DNA from: Turritopsis dohrnii
Taxonomy: Eukaryota > Cnidaria > Hydrozoa > Anthoathecata > Oceaniidae
Assembly: GCA_027922465.2 (NCBI GenBank)
Contig: BQMF02000213.1
Coordinates: 1 to 64,000, forward strand
Direction of reading: 5' to 3'
DNA: 64,000 nt
A model generated the notes under the pieces. The model had not been told where the DNA came from. It made no database searches and worked only from the letters and a program-made list of their open reading frames with translations. Positions within the stretch are counted from its first letter, which is position 1, and each line of letters begins with the position of its first letter. Made by a program: the position numbers and the translations under genes. Positions 12,006-24,408 of this stretch are shown in pieces.

Positions 12006-12475
12006 AATGAAACTTTCGGACAATTTAACTGGTGAGTATGCGCTAAAAATACTGTCTAAACTTAATATCCAAGTCTCAGTGCTTGGAGGAAAACAAGATT
12101 CAATTCTGTTTTTAAAAAGTTTAGTACTTTTTTTTGTTTTTGTGGATAACGTAATATTGCTATTGGATTTATTTTTTGGTGTTTTTGGTTAACCGTGTTT
12201 GAACCAGTAGGTAAAACAAAACAGAAACTAAAGAAAAGTAAGTCTGTATTAATTCATGTTTTTCTTTCCGTTGTGGGCTGTTTCGTTTCTAGCTAAGCCA
12301 AAAAGAAATATATATATTATATTATAATAATAGTCACTAGCTATATACCAGTTGTACTACTTTTGTGTGTGAAGCTACATCATGGAAATCTGTGACTGTC
12401 TTGTGAGTTGCACATTATGTTGAAGACTAATACTTTTTAGATGAATTCCGTTGTTTACATTTCTTATTATCCCGA

Positions 12476-12610
12476 AGTGACTATTCTTACGTGTGACTGT
12501 ATTCTTCATTTATGCGTAAATCGCAGTGACTATTATTCATACGTGACAGTATCTTAATTTATATTTTCTATTCGCTCTATAAGGTACAGTCACGTATGAA
12601 TAGTCACTGC
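12476..12610. repeat. Inverted plus direct repeat, AGTGACTATTC...ACGTGA family
   Basis: Left arm 12533-12565 (GCAGTGACTATTATTCATAC...) pairs with 12580-12610 in inverted orientation. A third, direct copy begins at 12476. This makes a compact hairpin plus tandem copy, likely a MITE relic. No coding sequence. Confidence 0.65.
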
Positions 12611-14445
12611 CTAATTATCGACTTTCATAAAGTCTTAGTTAAAAATCACCCCAAGGTTTCTCCCATTTTGACTTCTTTAATAAATAAATCGTTTTCACTA
12701 AAGTTAACCAAACAGATGTTCAGGGGGTGTAGTGTAGCACTGTCTGAAAATTGACAAAAACTCTGACTTTTTATGCAAAATTACCTTCAAACTAGGTGGG
12801 TTTTTTTGAAAAAGTTTGCTTTCTTTTTTGGTAATGAGTGGATATATACTGTCCGTCTTTTCTTCTTCTTAATATTATTTTTGTGTTTGAAACAGAAATG
12901 TTGATCTTTTATTAATTTTAACTTTTTCCCTCCCACTTAGCTTTATTAGGTGCCTCCACTTTGTTTATTAATAAAATTGTAATAATTGAGGAAATGAATT
13001 CGCCATGAATAATAAAGTTATTCAAAAAACCATATACATTATTTAAAAGTTTTCAAAAGCTTTTCAGAATAAAATCCATCCTCAGTGAAGGTATTGTACA
13101 AGTAATTGTATATCTCCGAATCAATTTTTAGATTTTGAATGCTTGCAAAATCTCTTGAAGATCAAGTTGAGATGTCTTTTCTTGTTTTAGGCAGGTTTCG
13201 TTTGATCTGTTATGAAAGCTGTCTACAATCTGTTGGTTTCCTGACCACGCCGTGGTGTAGCAGAAACTATTTAACTTAGGCTTCATCTAGATGTTTTCTT
13301 TTTTACTTATGAAACTAGTTTTTTTAGAGACAAAGTTAGTGTTGGAGTTGTAGTTGGTAGCTTGGCATATATATATAACACAAATGTCATTTGGGAAGGT
13401 ACAGCAGTTGCAAGTTATTTTTAAGTCTTTCTTGATATTGTTAAAATCTGTAACTAACATTTTTATCATTGCTGTTATGTTCACTGATATCTATTATTTT
13501 GAAAAACAGACTAATTGACTTTGAACACTTTTCAAATGAATATTGTATTATTTTCGTTTTTCCAATAGTAATAAGTTTTTCTTGGTTAAGAATAGAATAT
13601 TTGAATGTAGGAAACCGTAAAATAGACAGTGAATAGTTTTCATAGTGAATAAAATGCAGAAATCAAACAACAGAATAGCACATAGCCTTGAAGGCGAGAG
13701 AAAACATAAGAAAGTATTACTTTCAAATTTTGTTATGTTTAATTTTATTATGGAAAATGTTATGGTATTTAAGAACATTGTCTAAAATTACCAGGAAAAG
13801 AACTACAGGATACAGGATGTATATTCATATTGACATGTAACATAAACTGCCAGGAAAGAGAAAGTTTTAGAATGCCTTTGTTCACTCAAATTTTGCGATT
13901 ATGTTAAGGACGCTGCGCGAAATAGTTTAAAAAGACTTTTCCCGTGAATTTCGCTTGAATACGTCGATCAATTTTGGTGGGTGACCAACGCTTTGATTAT
14001 TTCGTGTGAGTTGAGGTTCTTATGGCAATTTTTGGAGAAAACAAAAATGAAGCGATAGATGGGTTTGGTTAACAATTTTTTCCCTTTGAATACGAAAATC
14101 AACTTTTATTCAAGTGTTCACAAGTGCTGGGAAATCCGCCAAAAATAAATCATGTGGAGTATGTGCGTTTTGTAATTTCTTGTTTTTTCTTTCCCGTTGT
14201 CTGGAGAATTTTGAGAGAAACACGGTAAAAATCGTGTTTTTGATCGATGAAATTGTTTTTCGGATGTTCGAGAAAGTATTATTTTTTCCGCTTAGCGATG
14301 TTTACAAACTGTCTTTAACTCTAAAGTGCGCAAAGATTATTGCGCGGAAATCAGATTTTACTGAGAACGCAAAAATTGAACTCGCGAAATTTGAGTGAAG
14401 TGATTTCAAATTGCTGATATTTATGATTTGTTTATGTATTTTCAG
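12611..14445. other. Intergenic; upstream region of the chimeric gene
   Basis: No exon is called. From about 13900 the sequence has more CpG (GCGCGAAAT, CGATCG, GCGCGG) than its surroundings, which would suit a promoter or first exon of the gene whose first recognised exon starts at 14446. No TATA box or start codon could be fixed. Confidence 0.3.
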
Positions 14446-17117
14446 AGAGAGAAGAGAGTAAAAATTGATCATGAGGAAGTGGCGAAAACCTACATCGCTA
14501 AAGGAGAAGATCGCAAGGGCCTTAATTTGACCTACATAAATTCATCTATTGGTAAGCGACCAATTTAGTGATAAGGAACCATCATCACCAAAATCATCTT
14601 GCAGGGATCGTTGCAGAATTCCAGCCACAAGAACCTTACTATACCTTAGCTCAACAGAAATCACAAGGCGTGCGAGTAGCAAAAAACTCATACACCTTTT
14701 CATTAATTACGTCACTTTCGATCTTTACAAGCATTGCCTCGTTTCTAATCAGCATATTAATGGCGTTTCTTTGCATGATAAAAAGATGTAATGTCTTGAG
14801 GGTTATAAACTTTTGTGATCATTATTATCATGTAAAAGGACGTCGTAATTATAATGATTAGAAACGAGGCCATGTTTGCAAGTAATGTCTATGTCTAAGT
14901 AATGTTACACTAATGACAAGTTTGTCAAAGTTTCCTGTTTCATTTAATTAGGAAAAAGTAACAGATATTTAGCAGAATTTAATTTAAAAACAAATTTGAA
15001 AAGAATAGAAAAGAATTGACCGTTCTCGGAATCTTAATATCTCCTTAATACATGAATACATCTACCACAATGCAATGCAGTAAAAGTCATTAAAAATGAA
15101 ATAACAAAAGGGCTTCACGAACGAAACTGATATTAAGGAGAACGTCGAATACACCTTTCCCGGATTCATGTTTATATGCTATATTTTGGCGGAGTTGTCC
15201 GCACGGGCCTCGTCTCTGTGCCTATAATTACTGAAAATTTTCCCACTGCGATTTACAAATTAGCTAAAGCACAATTTCCAGATTACAAAAGAACACATAA
15301 AAACGAGACCAGTACTGACATTACAGCCTGAATACAACATATAAAAACGAATTCGGGAAAGTTGTATTAGCGTGATTTAATAACTTTAGAAAGAGAGTCG
15401 TTTCTCCATTTCTATTCTCTTAGATCTGGGTTCGGACAATACAACCTTTCTAATTCACGTCAACACACGGCAATACAGAGAATTAAACTAATTAAACTAA
15501 TTAACGGCCACCTCTGATTAGCGGAAAAATTTTGTTTCACTGGCTGCTTTCTGATCAAAGTCTCATAAAAAAACTTTCTGAATAGCGGACACCCTAATTA
15601 GCGGACAATATTTTTTGTACAAGATAGTTAATATGGCTGTTTTTTTCCTTTCCAATTAGCGGGCAGTCCTAAAATATTAAGAGCCAGCAAGCAAAAATAG
15701 GGAAAAAGGAATAGTTTTTCAAATATTTCTTTTAAACACTTTGAAACTTCAGCTCGAACTTTTTTACTATCCAGTTTACCAACTTTTCTTGTCCATGAAA
15801 GCGGTAAATTACAGAAATCTCTAGACCATAGCCTCCTCTACGATTTAATCTCTTTCTACTAACTTGACTAATCGTACCGGCTTTTCGTCCACCTCATTAG
15901 ATGGCTTATGGCATGACTCCACTATCCTATCTCCTATCGGGATACTCACTAACTCACTCACTAACAATCATAATATGTTTTCGTAAAGAAATAAATAAAG
16001 ATTTTCGCAACAAACTATATTAAAAAATTGCAGCTTGTTATATATCTATAATTTATAGAAAAAAGTTTATAAACATATGATAAAGTTTATCAACTTTACA
16101 TGAGGTTCATTTTTGCATGCAACCTTAATCATTGGACTATATAGAGTGTGTCTATCTAACAATTTGAAACCATCAAACTTCTCGGTGAAAATTCTCTTAA
16201 AAGTGTTTGGAAGAACGAGACATCACGTTACCAAAAACTCACCCTCCCTAACAAATTTAACAAGGTTTTAACCATAAAGATTTGATGCTTTGTTAGATGA
16301 CTATATGTATACATACCCAAGGCTGAATATAAATGTTCAACCTCAGACTTTGCCCGACGCAAATATTCATACAGACATATGGATTATTTGATCAGAAAAA
16401 AATGAAGAAAAGATCAGGAGATTACGATTGTGAACTTGCAAACAATTTGTTCTTTTTCTTCGCGACAATAAATATTAATTGGTTCTGTAAATGCTACTCC
16501 TGTGGTAAGTCAGTCTAATGTATATAATTTCTGCAGAGATAGCTGTTGATGATTGGCCATGTTCCATACCCAATTTATTTATTGACTTCAAATAACGGAA
16601 GCCTAATATTTGTAGCAATCTGTCCCTTAGAACATTTAAGTCATTATCTACCAAATTTCTTTACAGGGTATGGTGTCTTTACTGATTGAAAATTCGTAAA
16701 GGGAGAGTTTCTCCTGGAATATCCAGGTGAACATATCTCAGCAACAGAAGGGAGAGCACGTCAAGAGAACTACGACGAATCAGATGGAAATTTTTTGTTC
16801 TTCTACAACAAGCTCTGGTAAAACTATATCTGTATAAATGACAGCAAATTACAACTGGGATAGAATTCAGCGGAATTTTGGACATAAATGGAAATTCTAA
16901 TGATTTTATCTAACTTTTATCTAGCATCGATGGAAAACGCGCCACGCGACTGGGCAAATATGTTAATGACAGCGCTGTAGTCCATTCCAATTGCAAAATG
17001 CGACCAGTCAGATTTAATGGGCGTGTAAATTTTTGTTTATTTGTCCTGCTAGACGAGATTCCATCTGGCACTGAACTACGCTATTCGTATGGTGAAAATG
17101 GTTTACCATGGAGACAG
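14446..17117 (+). CDS. SET8/KMT5A-like SET domain, exons 1-3 of the chimeric gene
   Basis: Three exons (14446-14551, 16667-16817, 16925-17117) join in phase into a SET domain of about 150 residues. It reads YIAKGEDRKGLNLTYINSSI, then GYGVFTD (cofactor-binding GxG), KFVKGEFLLEYPGEHI, CIDGKRATRLGKYVNDS, and LRYSYGENGLPW at the end. The layout matches PR-Set7/KMT5A lysine methyltransferases (SAM-dependent histone methylation). Two departures: the NHS motif is NDS, and the usual ELxYDYG is ELRYSYG. Codon 16687-16689 is an in-frame TGA between FTD and KFV, where CGA (Arg) would restore the frame. No Met lies in exon 1, so at least one upstream exon is missing from this call. Exon 3 runs in phase 0 into the linker and kinase exons. 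Confidence 0.8.
14728..14882. repeat. Intronic inverted repeat
   Basis: GCCTCGTTTCTAATCA near 14738 recurs inverted as TGATTAGAAACGAGGC at 14857-14872, in the first SET-gene intron. It is probably a small MITE. It accounts for the misleading open frames at 14549-14861. Confidence 0.6.
15148..15367. mobile_element. MITE family A, copy 1, intronic
   Basis: An approximately 220-bp palindromic element. The left end ACACCTTTCCCGGATTCATG pairs with the right end CGAATTCGGGAAAG, and subterminal GGGCCTCGTCTC pairs with AACGAGACC. It lies in the intron between SET exons 1 and 2. A second member is at 21850-22060 in a later intron of the same gene. Confidence 0.75.
15368..16666. other. Remainder of SET-gene intron 1
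   Basis: Non-coding. Short words TTAGCGGACA/TTAGCGGGCA recur between about 15515 and 15665, probably old repeat sequence. Confidence 0.5.
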
Positions 17118-17779
17118 GTAGTTATTCATCATCACTTGACGTTCAAATATTGTCAGTACTTCTAACCTTGTTTTTATGAAAGTTTCGCTAAATTTAATCT
17201 AAAATGAGACCTGATGACACTCAAAGAATACGTCACTAATTTGCCAACTGCTGTCGTTTGGCATTCTATGTTCTTTATTTACTCGTTTGTTGACTTTTTA
17301 AATGTAATTTACAAGCATGTAGTTTATTATTCTTAAGTTTTCAAAACATTTCAGCTGAGCTGCATCTTATAATTTCCTGGTTCTCTTAATTCAAAACGTT
17401 GTAACTGAAAGGTTTTCGATTTTTGATTGAAAAATCGTATGCGTTAAAAAATACAGCATGAAAACTTGTTTGCTTAAGGAATTATTAGAAGCGCACGAAA
17501 TGATAGTAAAGATTTGCGATTCCACACGACATTAGTTTGACGTCACAACAACGTTGATATGACGTTGTTTCAACGTCGATTTTACGTTATGTGCCGACTA
17601 GGCAATAATTTCTGTACCAAATTTCAATTCACCTAAACCATGTAGCACAAGTGAAACAATTGTACCCATAACGCCCTAAAGGAACGGAGTTTCCCATTTG
17701 CAATTCAGCATGTTTTACAAGATGGCATTTGAGTATAAAATGTGTCAAACGACTAACAATAAAAGAAACTTACTTATAG

Positions 17780-18129
17780 GATGAATCCACAAAGAAGCCA
17801 TTTCGAAATCCATTGAAAGCCTCTCAGGTACACTTCTAGATTGATAAAAGAATGATTTTAAATGATAAACTTGCAATATGAATCATCAATCATCCATGTA
17901 ATAACAGGTTTTGGCCGAGTTTGCACCTCCTAATTGTAGCAGTACAAGCTCACTTGAAAAGAAAGTAAGTGAAACTATATCAAAAAAACTATGTATACAG
18001 ATTTATTGTATACATTGTATACATTGTAGGTTTTTTAATTATTTTTAGGTTGAAATAGTTGGAATAAAAGACGTTGGTACGACAGAAGTCAAATTGCAAA
18101 ATCCAAAGTCAAATTCACAAATTGAACAC
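17780..18129 (+). CDS. Linker exons 4-6 of the chimeric gene
   Basis: Three small exons, all phase 0 and all multiples of three with GT-AG borders: 17780-17827 (48 nt, DESTKKPFRNPLKASQ), 17908-17964 (57 nt, VLAEFAPPNCSS...) and 18049-18129 (81 nt, VEIVGIKDVGTTEVKLQNPK...). They connect the end of the SET domain (LPWRQ) to the kinase without a stop. No known domain; probably flexible linker. Their coherent phases are the main evidence that SET and kinase belong to one transcript. Confidence 0.65.
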
Positions 18130-18441
18130 GTAAGATAATGATTGTTGGTTGTTAATTCTCGGTTGCCATGTTTTAAATTGTCGTGTTTTCCTAATTTGCA
18201 ATTTGGGAACGATGATCTGGCTACACTATGCCAAAATACATTTTATTCCGGCATAAAGAGATTTGTGGTTACATAGTGAAGACCAGGCCTACTGACTTAC
18301 AGTAATTTCATTGTTTTGAATCTTCGAATCTCTTGTAGTTTTCTCCCATTTCAACTGTGTTTGTCCCATTAGGCTCTCGCTACATTTTTTAATTCATTGA
18401 CATTTATATAGTTAGGGAAAAAGCCGAAAAATATTTTTTAG

Positions 18442-19491
18442 ATATTAGATTGGTCCCATTACGTGAAGACGAAGTTAGCAGGTGAAGGGCGCTTCGCACG
18501 TGTTTACGAGGGAAAAGATGTTACTTGTGAGAAGAAGGTTGCATTGCGTATTTTAAAAGCAAACGAAGCAGCTGCCTTAAACAATCGAAGATTGGTAGCG
18601 GAAGCAAGCATTTTACGCTCTGTTTACCATCCCAATGTTGTGTATTGCGAAGGACTGCTATTAGGTGGAGAAAAAGCCTTCGTTTTAGAATGGTGTGAAT
18701 TTTCCGTCTTTGATGGGTACGAGACAGTATGCGTCCATTCTTTGTATGGATTAATGAAAACCTTAGAAGAAAGCTTGCCATTTGATATGAAATTGTGTTG
18801 CCTTATTGACATTATGTCAGGCTTGGTTTTTCTTCACTGTAAAGAAATTGTATCGGGAGATTTGAAACCGGCAAACATTTTAACAGCAACTCGATCGGAC
18901 AACAGAATTCAGTTTAAAATTGCCGATTTTAGTGTCAGTACTCTTACATGGCACGCATCTTCATCGCTGGCTTCTTCCTGCGTAAATAAAGATATTGTAT
19001 ACAGTTTGTACTATCTTGCACCTGAACAAATAACATCTGCGTATGCAAAAACTAACAACTTACAATCATCTATGGATATTTTCGCATTCTCCATACTTGC
19101 CTATGAAGTTCTCTTTCCTGAAAAGCCTCTTCCAACCTATATATCTCCAGTACAGCATCTCCAAGCGATAAAAGATCAATGGCGACCAGTAATCCCCGAA
19201 ACAAAAGATGACCGTAAATTATTTGCGCCGATCTTAAAAGCTTGCTGGCACGAGTGTCCAAACATGAGATGGTCAGCTGAAAAGGCATTAGAAAGCTTAC
19301 AGACCATAAAAGCATCGGTAGGTAACCAAACAAATTCGACTGTTGAAACTGGATTCAAGACTAAATTAGTTAGTGAAACTTTTCAAAAACGCTTTATAAA
19401 TACTATACACAGATTTTTTCAGATTTTCATTTTTAAAAATGTTCATTTTGTTTAGATTGCTGAAGAAGCAGGCACAGGTGCTGAATTTTAA
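18442..19491 (+). CDS. Divergent protein kinase domain, exons 7-8 of the chimeric gene
   Basis: Exon 18442-19317 (292 codons, phase 0) holds a complete kinase fold: glycine loop GEGRFARVYEG, beta-3 VALRIL, hinge region ALEWCEF-like (VLEWCEF), catalytic loop SGDLKPANIL, metal-binding motif ADFSVST, activation-segment end YYLAPEQI, and subdomain XI CPNMRWSAEKALESL. Several normally invariant residues are changed: the VAxK lysine is Arg (codon 18547-18549), HRD is SGD and DFG is DFS. The catalytic Asp, the Asn and the DF Asp remain. It is either a weakly active or a pseudokinase. Exon 8 begins at 19456 (IAEEAG). It either terminates at 19489-19491 (GAEF then TAA), or uses a donor after 19477 and continues into the acidic linker. 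The second choice gives a coherent long frame. Confidence 0.85.
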
Positions 19492-19595
19492 CTCCTGACT
19501 TACTTAGTACATTGAACAACTTTCAATATCATTATTCCTTTTAATTAATTTACCTGGAGCCCTTTCAATTTCCGCGAACTTGGATTATGTTCATG

Positions 19596-20078
19596 CATGG
19601 AGGTATAAAACAGAAGGAGAAATCTTCTATTATAATATCCGTGATGCGCCGCATTGTTTAAGTCCTAAGTGTATAATAACATATAATTGGTATCATTTTG
19701 CATAATTTTTATAATTTTGGTGTCCTTGCGTGAAAATTCTCCAATGTGATTAAAGATCGTAAAGGTAAAGTGCTAAGCATGCATAATCTGGTGGAATTGG
19801 TAGAATTATGCAAAAACGTCACATATATGCAACGAAACCATTGCAACTTTAAGTCCATATATCTCGTGATCCCCCTTAAGCAGTTTCGCGGAGCTTTAGT
19901 TTTTGAAGAGAGAATAATCCTAAGTCTTCTTAATTTTTAAAACAGTATTCTTTTCACCGACAACCAGCCAAAAGCGCATCATGGATGACATCAAAGAGAT
20001 ACCGAAATGAATAGAATAGTCATTATCTGAATAACAGAATAATAAGAGTTCGTTCTCCTTCTGTTTTATACCTCCATG
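19596..20078. mobile_element. 483-bp intronic element with perfect 26-bp TIRs
   Basis: 19596-19621 (CATGGAGGTATAAAACAGAA...) is the exact inverse of 20053-20078. The interior is non-coding; the open frame 19746-19940 is not protein-like. It lies between the kinase exons and the acidic-linker exons. It is a MITE-type element whose superfamily is not assignable without a clear target duplication. Confidence 0.8.
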
Positions 20079-20330
20079 AATTATGGAACTAGATTTAACA
20101 GATTTCTAAGAGAGAGTCTCCACGAAAGAGCCAACCATTTGCTTATCCTTTGCTCATTATTTTGATATCGTTCGACCTCTCACACCGAAAAACGAACTTT
20201 TCGAAATTTCCACTTTGCAAATGTTGTTTGGATCGTTTTATAGAAACATACATTTCTCTGTTAAATTAAACACATTAAATGTTTAGTTTGACATGAAAAT
20301 TTCCATGAAGCTAAGAGTAATATGTTATAG

Positions 20331-21846
20331 ACTTTCGCTGCTTATCAAGAACAATCCCAGAAGTGTATGAAGTTCCCCTTGAGCAGTAAGTTGAATATTT
20401 TTGATTTTTATTACTTAATGCCAGAATAAACTTGATAGTTAGTTAACATCTTTTTTCATCTTTCTTTCTTTCTTTCATTTTAACATTCCCTTTAAAGATC
20501 AAAACATCAAGAAACAGAGCAAAAAGATTTCGTCAAAAAAGAGGTAACTAAATGTTCATCCATATTATTGCAATAATACAATATCATAATACAAATTGTA
20601 GTACAATATTCAAATATAGTGGAGCCTTTTTGTTTGATGCAGGTTTCTAAATACTTTGTCTGAAGTTATTATGTGACTTACTTGTACTTAATTGTACTTA
20701 TGTACATACCTGTTGTCAAAAATCATCAAAATCAAAAATCAAAATCATAACTAAAAAGGCTTTCTGTATAGATTGAATTCGCTGATAATAACGATATACT
20801 GTCGACTGAATGTATCAATAACGATGTTCAGGTACTTGTTTAGATTTATTTACTCAATAGAAAAGAAGTTTTAAAACAACATATTCACAAGAGAGTCTGG
20901 AAAGTCTTCAAAGTTTATTTCCTTTATTACTTTAATAGGATGAGAATCTAGAAGAAAACATTCCAATCGTAGAAGTAGGTCATTATGGTAGTTTTATTTG
21001 ATCCCAATTGTTTATCAAGAAAGTATTAGAAGCCTGTTTGAATACTAACTTCATTGTGTTACAGACTTGACAGCATTTTTTAACGCCTCAGATTTTTGCC
21101 TGACATTGCAATTCTCTGGCATTTCCAACATACAAAAATTGTAGACTCTAGTTTTGATCTCAAAAATTTGTACTATGACATCAGCATTATTTCATTTGCT
21201 TATTTATCTATTTGCTTATTTAAGTATTTCATTTATCGACTTTAATATGGAATATAAAAATATAAACAGTAATGTAGATCTACTCTCAGGTCCTGAATAG
21301 AACAGGAAAAGAAAGAACTTTTTTTTTTTCCAACACGTTTTCAGGCAGATTTTGTAACAGATAACAAATGTTGATTGTAACAATAATTAAAATTCAACCC
21401 CACCCCGGCTCATTAAGGACCCCACCATCCCACGTTTATTCAAGACTTAAAAGTAATGTTGAAAACTATCTTGTACATTGCTTGTAGAATAACATTATTA
21501 ATGACTCTGGGATACATGGAGAATTTCCAAGTGTGATAGATACAGAAGATGATGACGAAATTTCAGATAACCAATCCTTAGTGAGTAATTTTCAATGTCG
21601 ACTTCAGTTTATTCATTGTTGATTGTCTGAATTTGGAACTTTTTGCTTCTACATTTAAGGAATCAGTATCCACCGAGGATTCTGATTACAAAGTGTCTTC
21701 AGAAACTGATGAATCCGAGATCGTGAACTCAGATTGCGAAGATGAAGATCTCCATCAGGTTGTTAACAAAAATCATGAGGATAAAGATGTTGACGTTTTT
21801 GAATTTGGTTCCGCTAATTCAGAAGAAGAAGACGAAAATCAGTCTG
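20331..21846 (+). CDS. Acidic linker exons 9-14 of the chimeric gene
   Basis: Six exons splice in phase after 19477: 20331-20385 (DFRCLSRTIPEVYEVPLEQ across the junction), 20498-20543 (SKHQETEQKDFVKKE), 20772-20831 (IEFADNNDILSTECINNDVQ), 20939-20974 (DENLEENIPIVE), 21488-21580 (NNIINDSG...DTEDDDEISDNQSL) and 21660-21846 (ESVSTEDSDYKVSSETDESE...). The product is strongly acidic, Ser/Glu/Asp-rich and without a globular fold, like the N-terminal region of many transposase-derived nuclear proteins. The last exon ends at GCAAGT, the standard donor of a GC-AG intron, which abuts MITE copy 2. Assignment to one gene rests on phase continuity; no cDNA was available. Confidence 0.6.
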
Positions 21847-21849
21847 GCA

Positions 21850-22060
21850 AGTTATATTTGTATCAGCGTATTTTGTGTTGTCCATACGGGTCTCGTTTCT
21901 GTGCTCATAATTATCGAAGCTTTTCCCACTGCGATTTGCAAATGATCAAAATCTATAATTTAATAATTGTCAAATAACAAAAGAATACATCAAAACGAGG
22001 CCCGTATGGACAACAAAGCCAGCATACAACATATAAAAACGAATTCGGGAAAGGCGTATA
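21850..22060. mobile_element. MITE family A, copy 2, at an exon border
   Basis: Shares the interior (GGTCTCGTTTCTGTGC, CCCACTGCGATT) and the right end CGAATTCGGGAAAG with the copy at 15.1 kb. The left end is eroded and touches the GC donor of the preceding exon. Confidence 0.75.
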
Positions 22061-22483
22061 GCTAAACACCAATTCAATTTCCGTTAACGGTGACATATCG
22101 TATGACATTTAAACGCAGCTTTTCAAAATCCTCAACTTTCCATATTCTTTTTAATAGAAACCGCGCCAACTTCTTTTCTACCCTCTTATATACTATACAC
22201 CTTTCTCGCTTTCATCAACTTTTTACCCCTCTAAATCAGTATCAGTAATCAGACCTTTCTGTCATAGTTTCTGTCACAATTACAATGTAAAGTAGCTAGA
22301 ATTTGAATAATAAATAAAATGGATACTAAGATCTCTAGTGACGAATTAGAGGTCAAGTTAATAAATAACAGGAAAAAGGTGTATAACATATATACATATT
22401 ATTCCTTCTCTTTCTATATAGGATTTCTATAAGTGTTCCATTTAGAAATATAACAGAAATATAACAGTTTTTAATTTCTTTAG

Positions 22484-24315
22484 AAATAATAATCTCAAAG
22501 GCCAAAAAACAGACAGATTCTGGCCTGAGAATTTATGATCGCCACCATGCATGTTTTTATTGTGGTGTTTTGGTGGGTAAAATATCAGGACACCTGCAAA
22601 GGCATCATGGCAAAGAAATAGATGTAAAAAATTTTCTGGTTTTGTCAACCAAAGATTTTGAACAAGCGAAGAAGAGAAAGCTTATGATTGATTCGTTAAG
22701 AAAAAAAGGTGATTTTTATCACAATGCAAAGGTACTAAAGACGGGCACCAGAGAATTGATCGTTTACAGAAGAGAATCGATGGAGGCTGCCAGGAAAAAT
22801 TTTGCCAATTTTGTTCCCTGTAAGTTTTGTTTGGCCTTTGTGACAAAGACTGAGCTGCGGCGTCATTGCTCAAATTGCAGCCACAGGACTGGTGAAGGTT
22901 TGGATAACAGAGGCATACAGCAGCAGTGTGAGCTTCTTCTGTATCCCCACAAAAAGCCACTAGAATGCTCTCTGGAGGTACAAGAATTCATAATTAGACC
23001 AATGAACAATGACCAAGTGAAGGAATTAATAATCCGCGATGAGTTACTACTTATGTATGGTTCGTTCTTGGCTAGTGGGAAGGGAGTAACGAAAGCTAAC
23101 GGAATTTCTCAAAAACTACGTGTACTAGGTCGAGTAGTACTTGAAATGAGAAAACGCTTCCCTGAGTACCAATTGCTGAATTGTTTACAACCAAGTCACT
23201 TTGATGATCTTGTTGAATGCACAAAGGAGCTGGCTGGATTTGTGCAGGTAAATGGCGATGGAGAAAAGGTCCCAGGATTTCAAAAGCCATCTCTTGCTTT
23301 GAAAATTGGCTATGCACTTGATAATGTCGTGATGCTAATGCAGGGGTTAGCATTAAGGAGGAGTGATTGTGAGTTGCTGGAGAAAGCAAAACATTTTCAC
23401 CAGTTGTATGCCAGTGAATGGTCAATTCGAATCTCTTCTGCTTCGTTAAGATCACTTGCTGACAACAAGTTCAATAAGGAAGACCTGTTGCCATTGACTT
23501 CTGATCTCCTTCTGTTAAAAGAACACTGTGATGAAGAAATAAAGACCTTGACATCGTTGTTAAAAGAGAAACCTAATGTAGAAGATTGGAGGCAACTAGC
23601 AGAGCTTGTGTTAACATGGATCACAATTTTTAACAAGAGACGTGGAAACGAACCTTCCTCCTTACTGCTAAAAAGATATATTGACAGACATTTGCGTTGT
23701 AAAACTATCCATAGTGACATTACCGATTCCCTCTCAAACCTGGAAAAAACTCTTCTTAACAGGTATTTTATGAAAATATTTTGGATCTATAAACTAGAAA
23801 GTCATATATGAATTTTGTTTCATGTTTTTTTGTACCTAGGCTTGATTTAGTACACATTCGTGGAAAACGTGGAAGGCAAGTGCCACCACTATTGACGGAA
23901 GATGCCGTAGATGCAATGGATGTGCTTGTAAGTACGAGAAATGATGTTGGTGTTGCGGAGGACAACATTTACTTATTTGCGACACCTTCTCGGCTTTCCA
24001 AAAACCCACTTAGAGGTTATCAGTGTCTCAGCAATGTTGTCCACCGAATAGGTGGAATTGAGAAGCCGGAGTTAATCAAAAGTACGAAGCTTCGAAAATA
24101 TATAGCCACAGTGGCACAAATAGCGCAGCTAAAGTCCAATGAACTTGAGTGGTTAGCAAACCATATGGGTCACAATATTGATGTCCATAAGGAATACTAC
24201 CGCTTACACGAGTCGACTGTCGAGCTTGCGAAGGTTAGCAAATTGCTGTTGGCTGTTGATTCCGGGTTAGGCAAAGAATTAGTGGGGAAAAGTTTGGATC
24301 AGATTACTCTGACAG
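22484..24315 (+). CDS. Zinc-finger and tyrosine-recombinase (Crypton-like) domain, exons 15-16
   Basis: Exons 22484-23762 and 23840-24315 join in phase into 584 residues. The N-terminus has a C2H2-like finger (ACFYCGVLVGKISGHLQRHH), followed by a second Cys/His cluster (CKFCLAF...HCSNCSH). The C-terminal half has the tyrosine-recombinase layout: Arg I in FNKRRGNEPSSL, the beta-turn Lys in IRGKRGRQVP, LR of the HxxR box in STKLRKYIAT, GH in LANHMGH, and the nucleophile Tyr nine residues after that His (NIDVHKEYYR). The first His of HxxR is Thr here. Such recombinases join DNA through a covalent phosphotyrosine; Crypton transposons and domesticated relatives encode them. The frame is open throughout. 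It is either a Crypton-type transposase or a domesticated descendant. Confidence 0.8.
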
Positions 24316-24408
24316 GTTTGTTTTATTATCTCTCTCTGTTCTTTGTTTCTCTCTCTCTCTAAAAAGTAAAGATAAAAAATATAGCAAATAACTTTTTTGT
24401 CAATGTAG

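Noticed and set aside
14549..14861. Overlapping frames as an extra SET-gene exon
   Set aside because: Joining exon 14446-14551 directly to 16667 restores the SET motif order and phase; the intervening frames fall on an inverted repeat.
16687..16689. TGA as a selenocysteine codon
   Set aside because: No selenoprotein context in SET domains and no SECIS-like element recognised; a C-to-T change is simpler.
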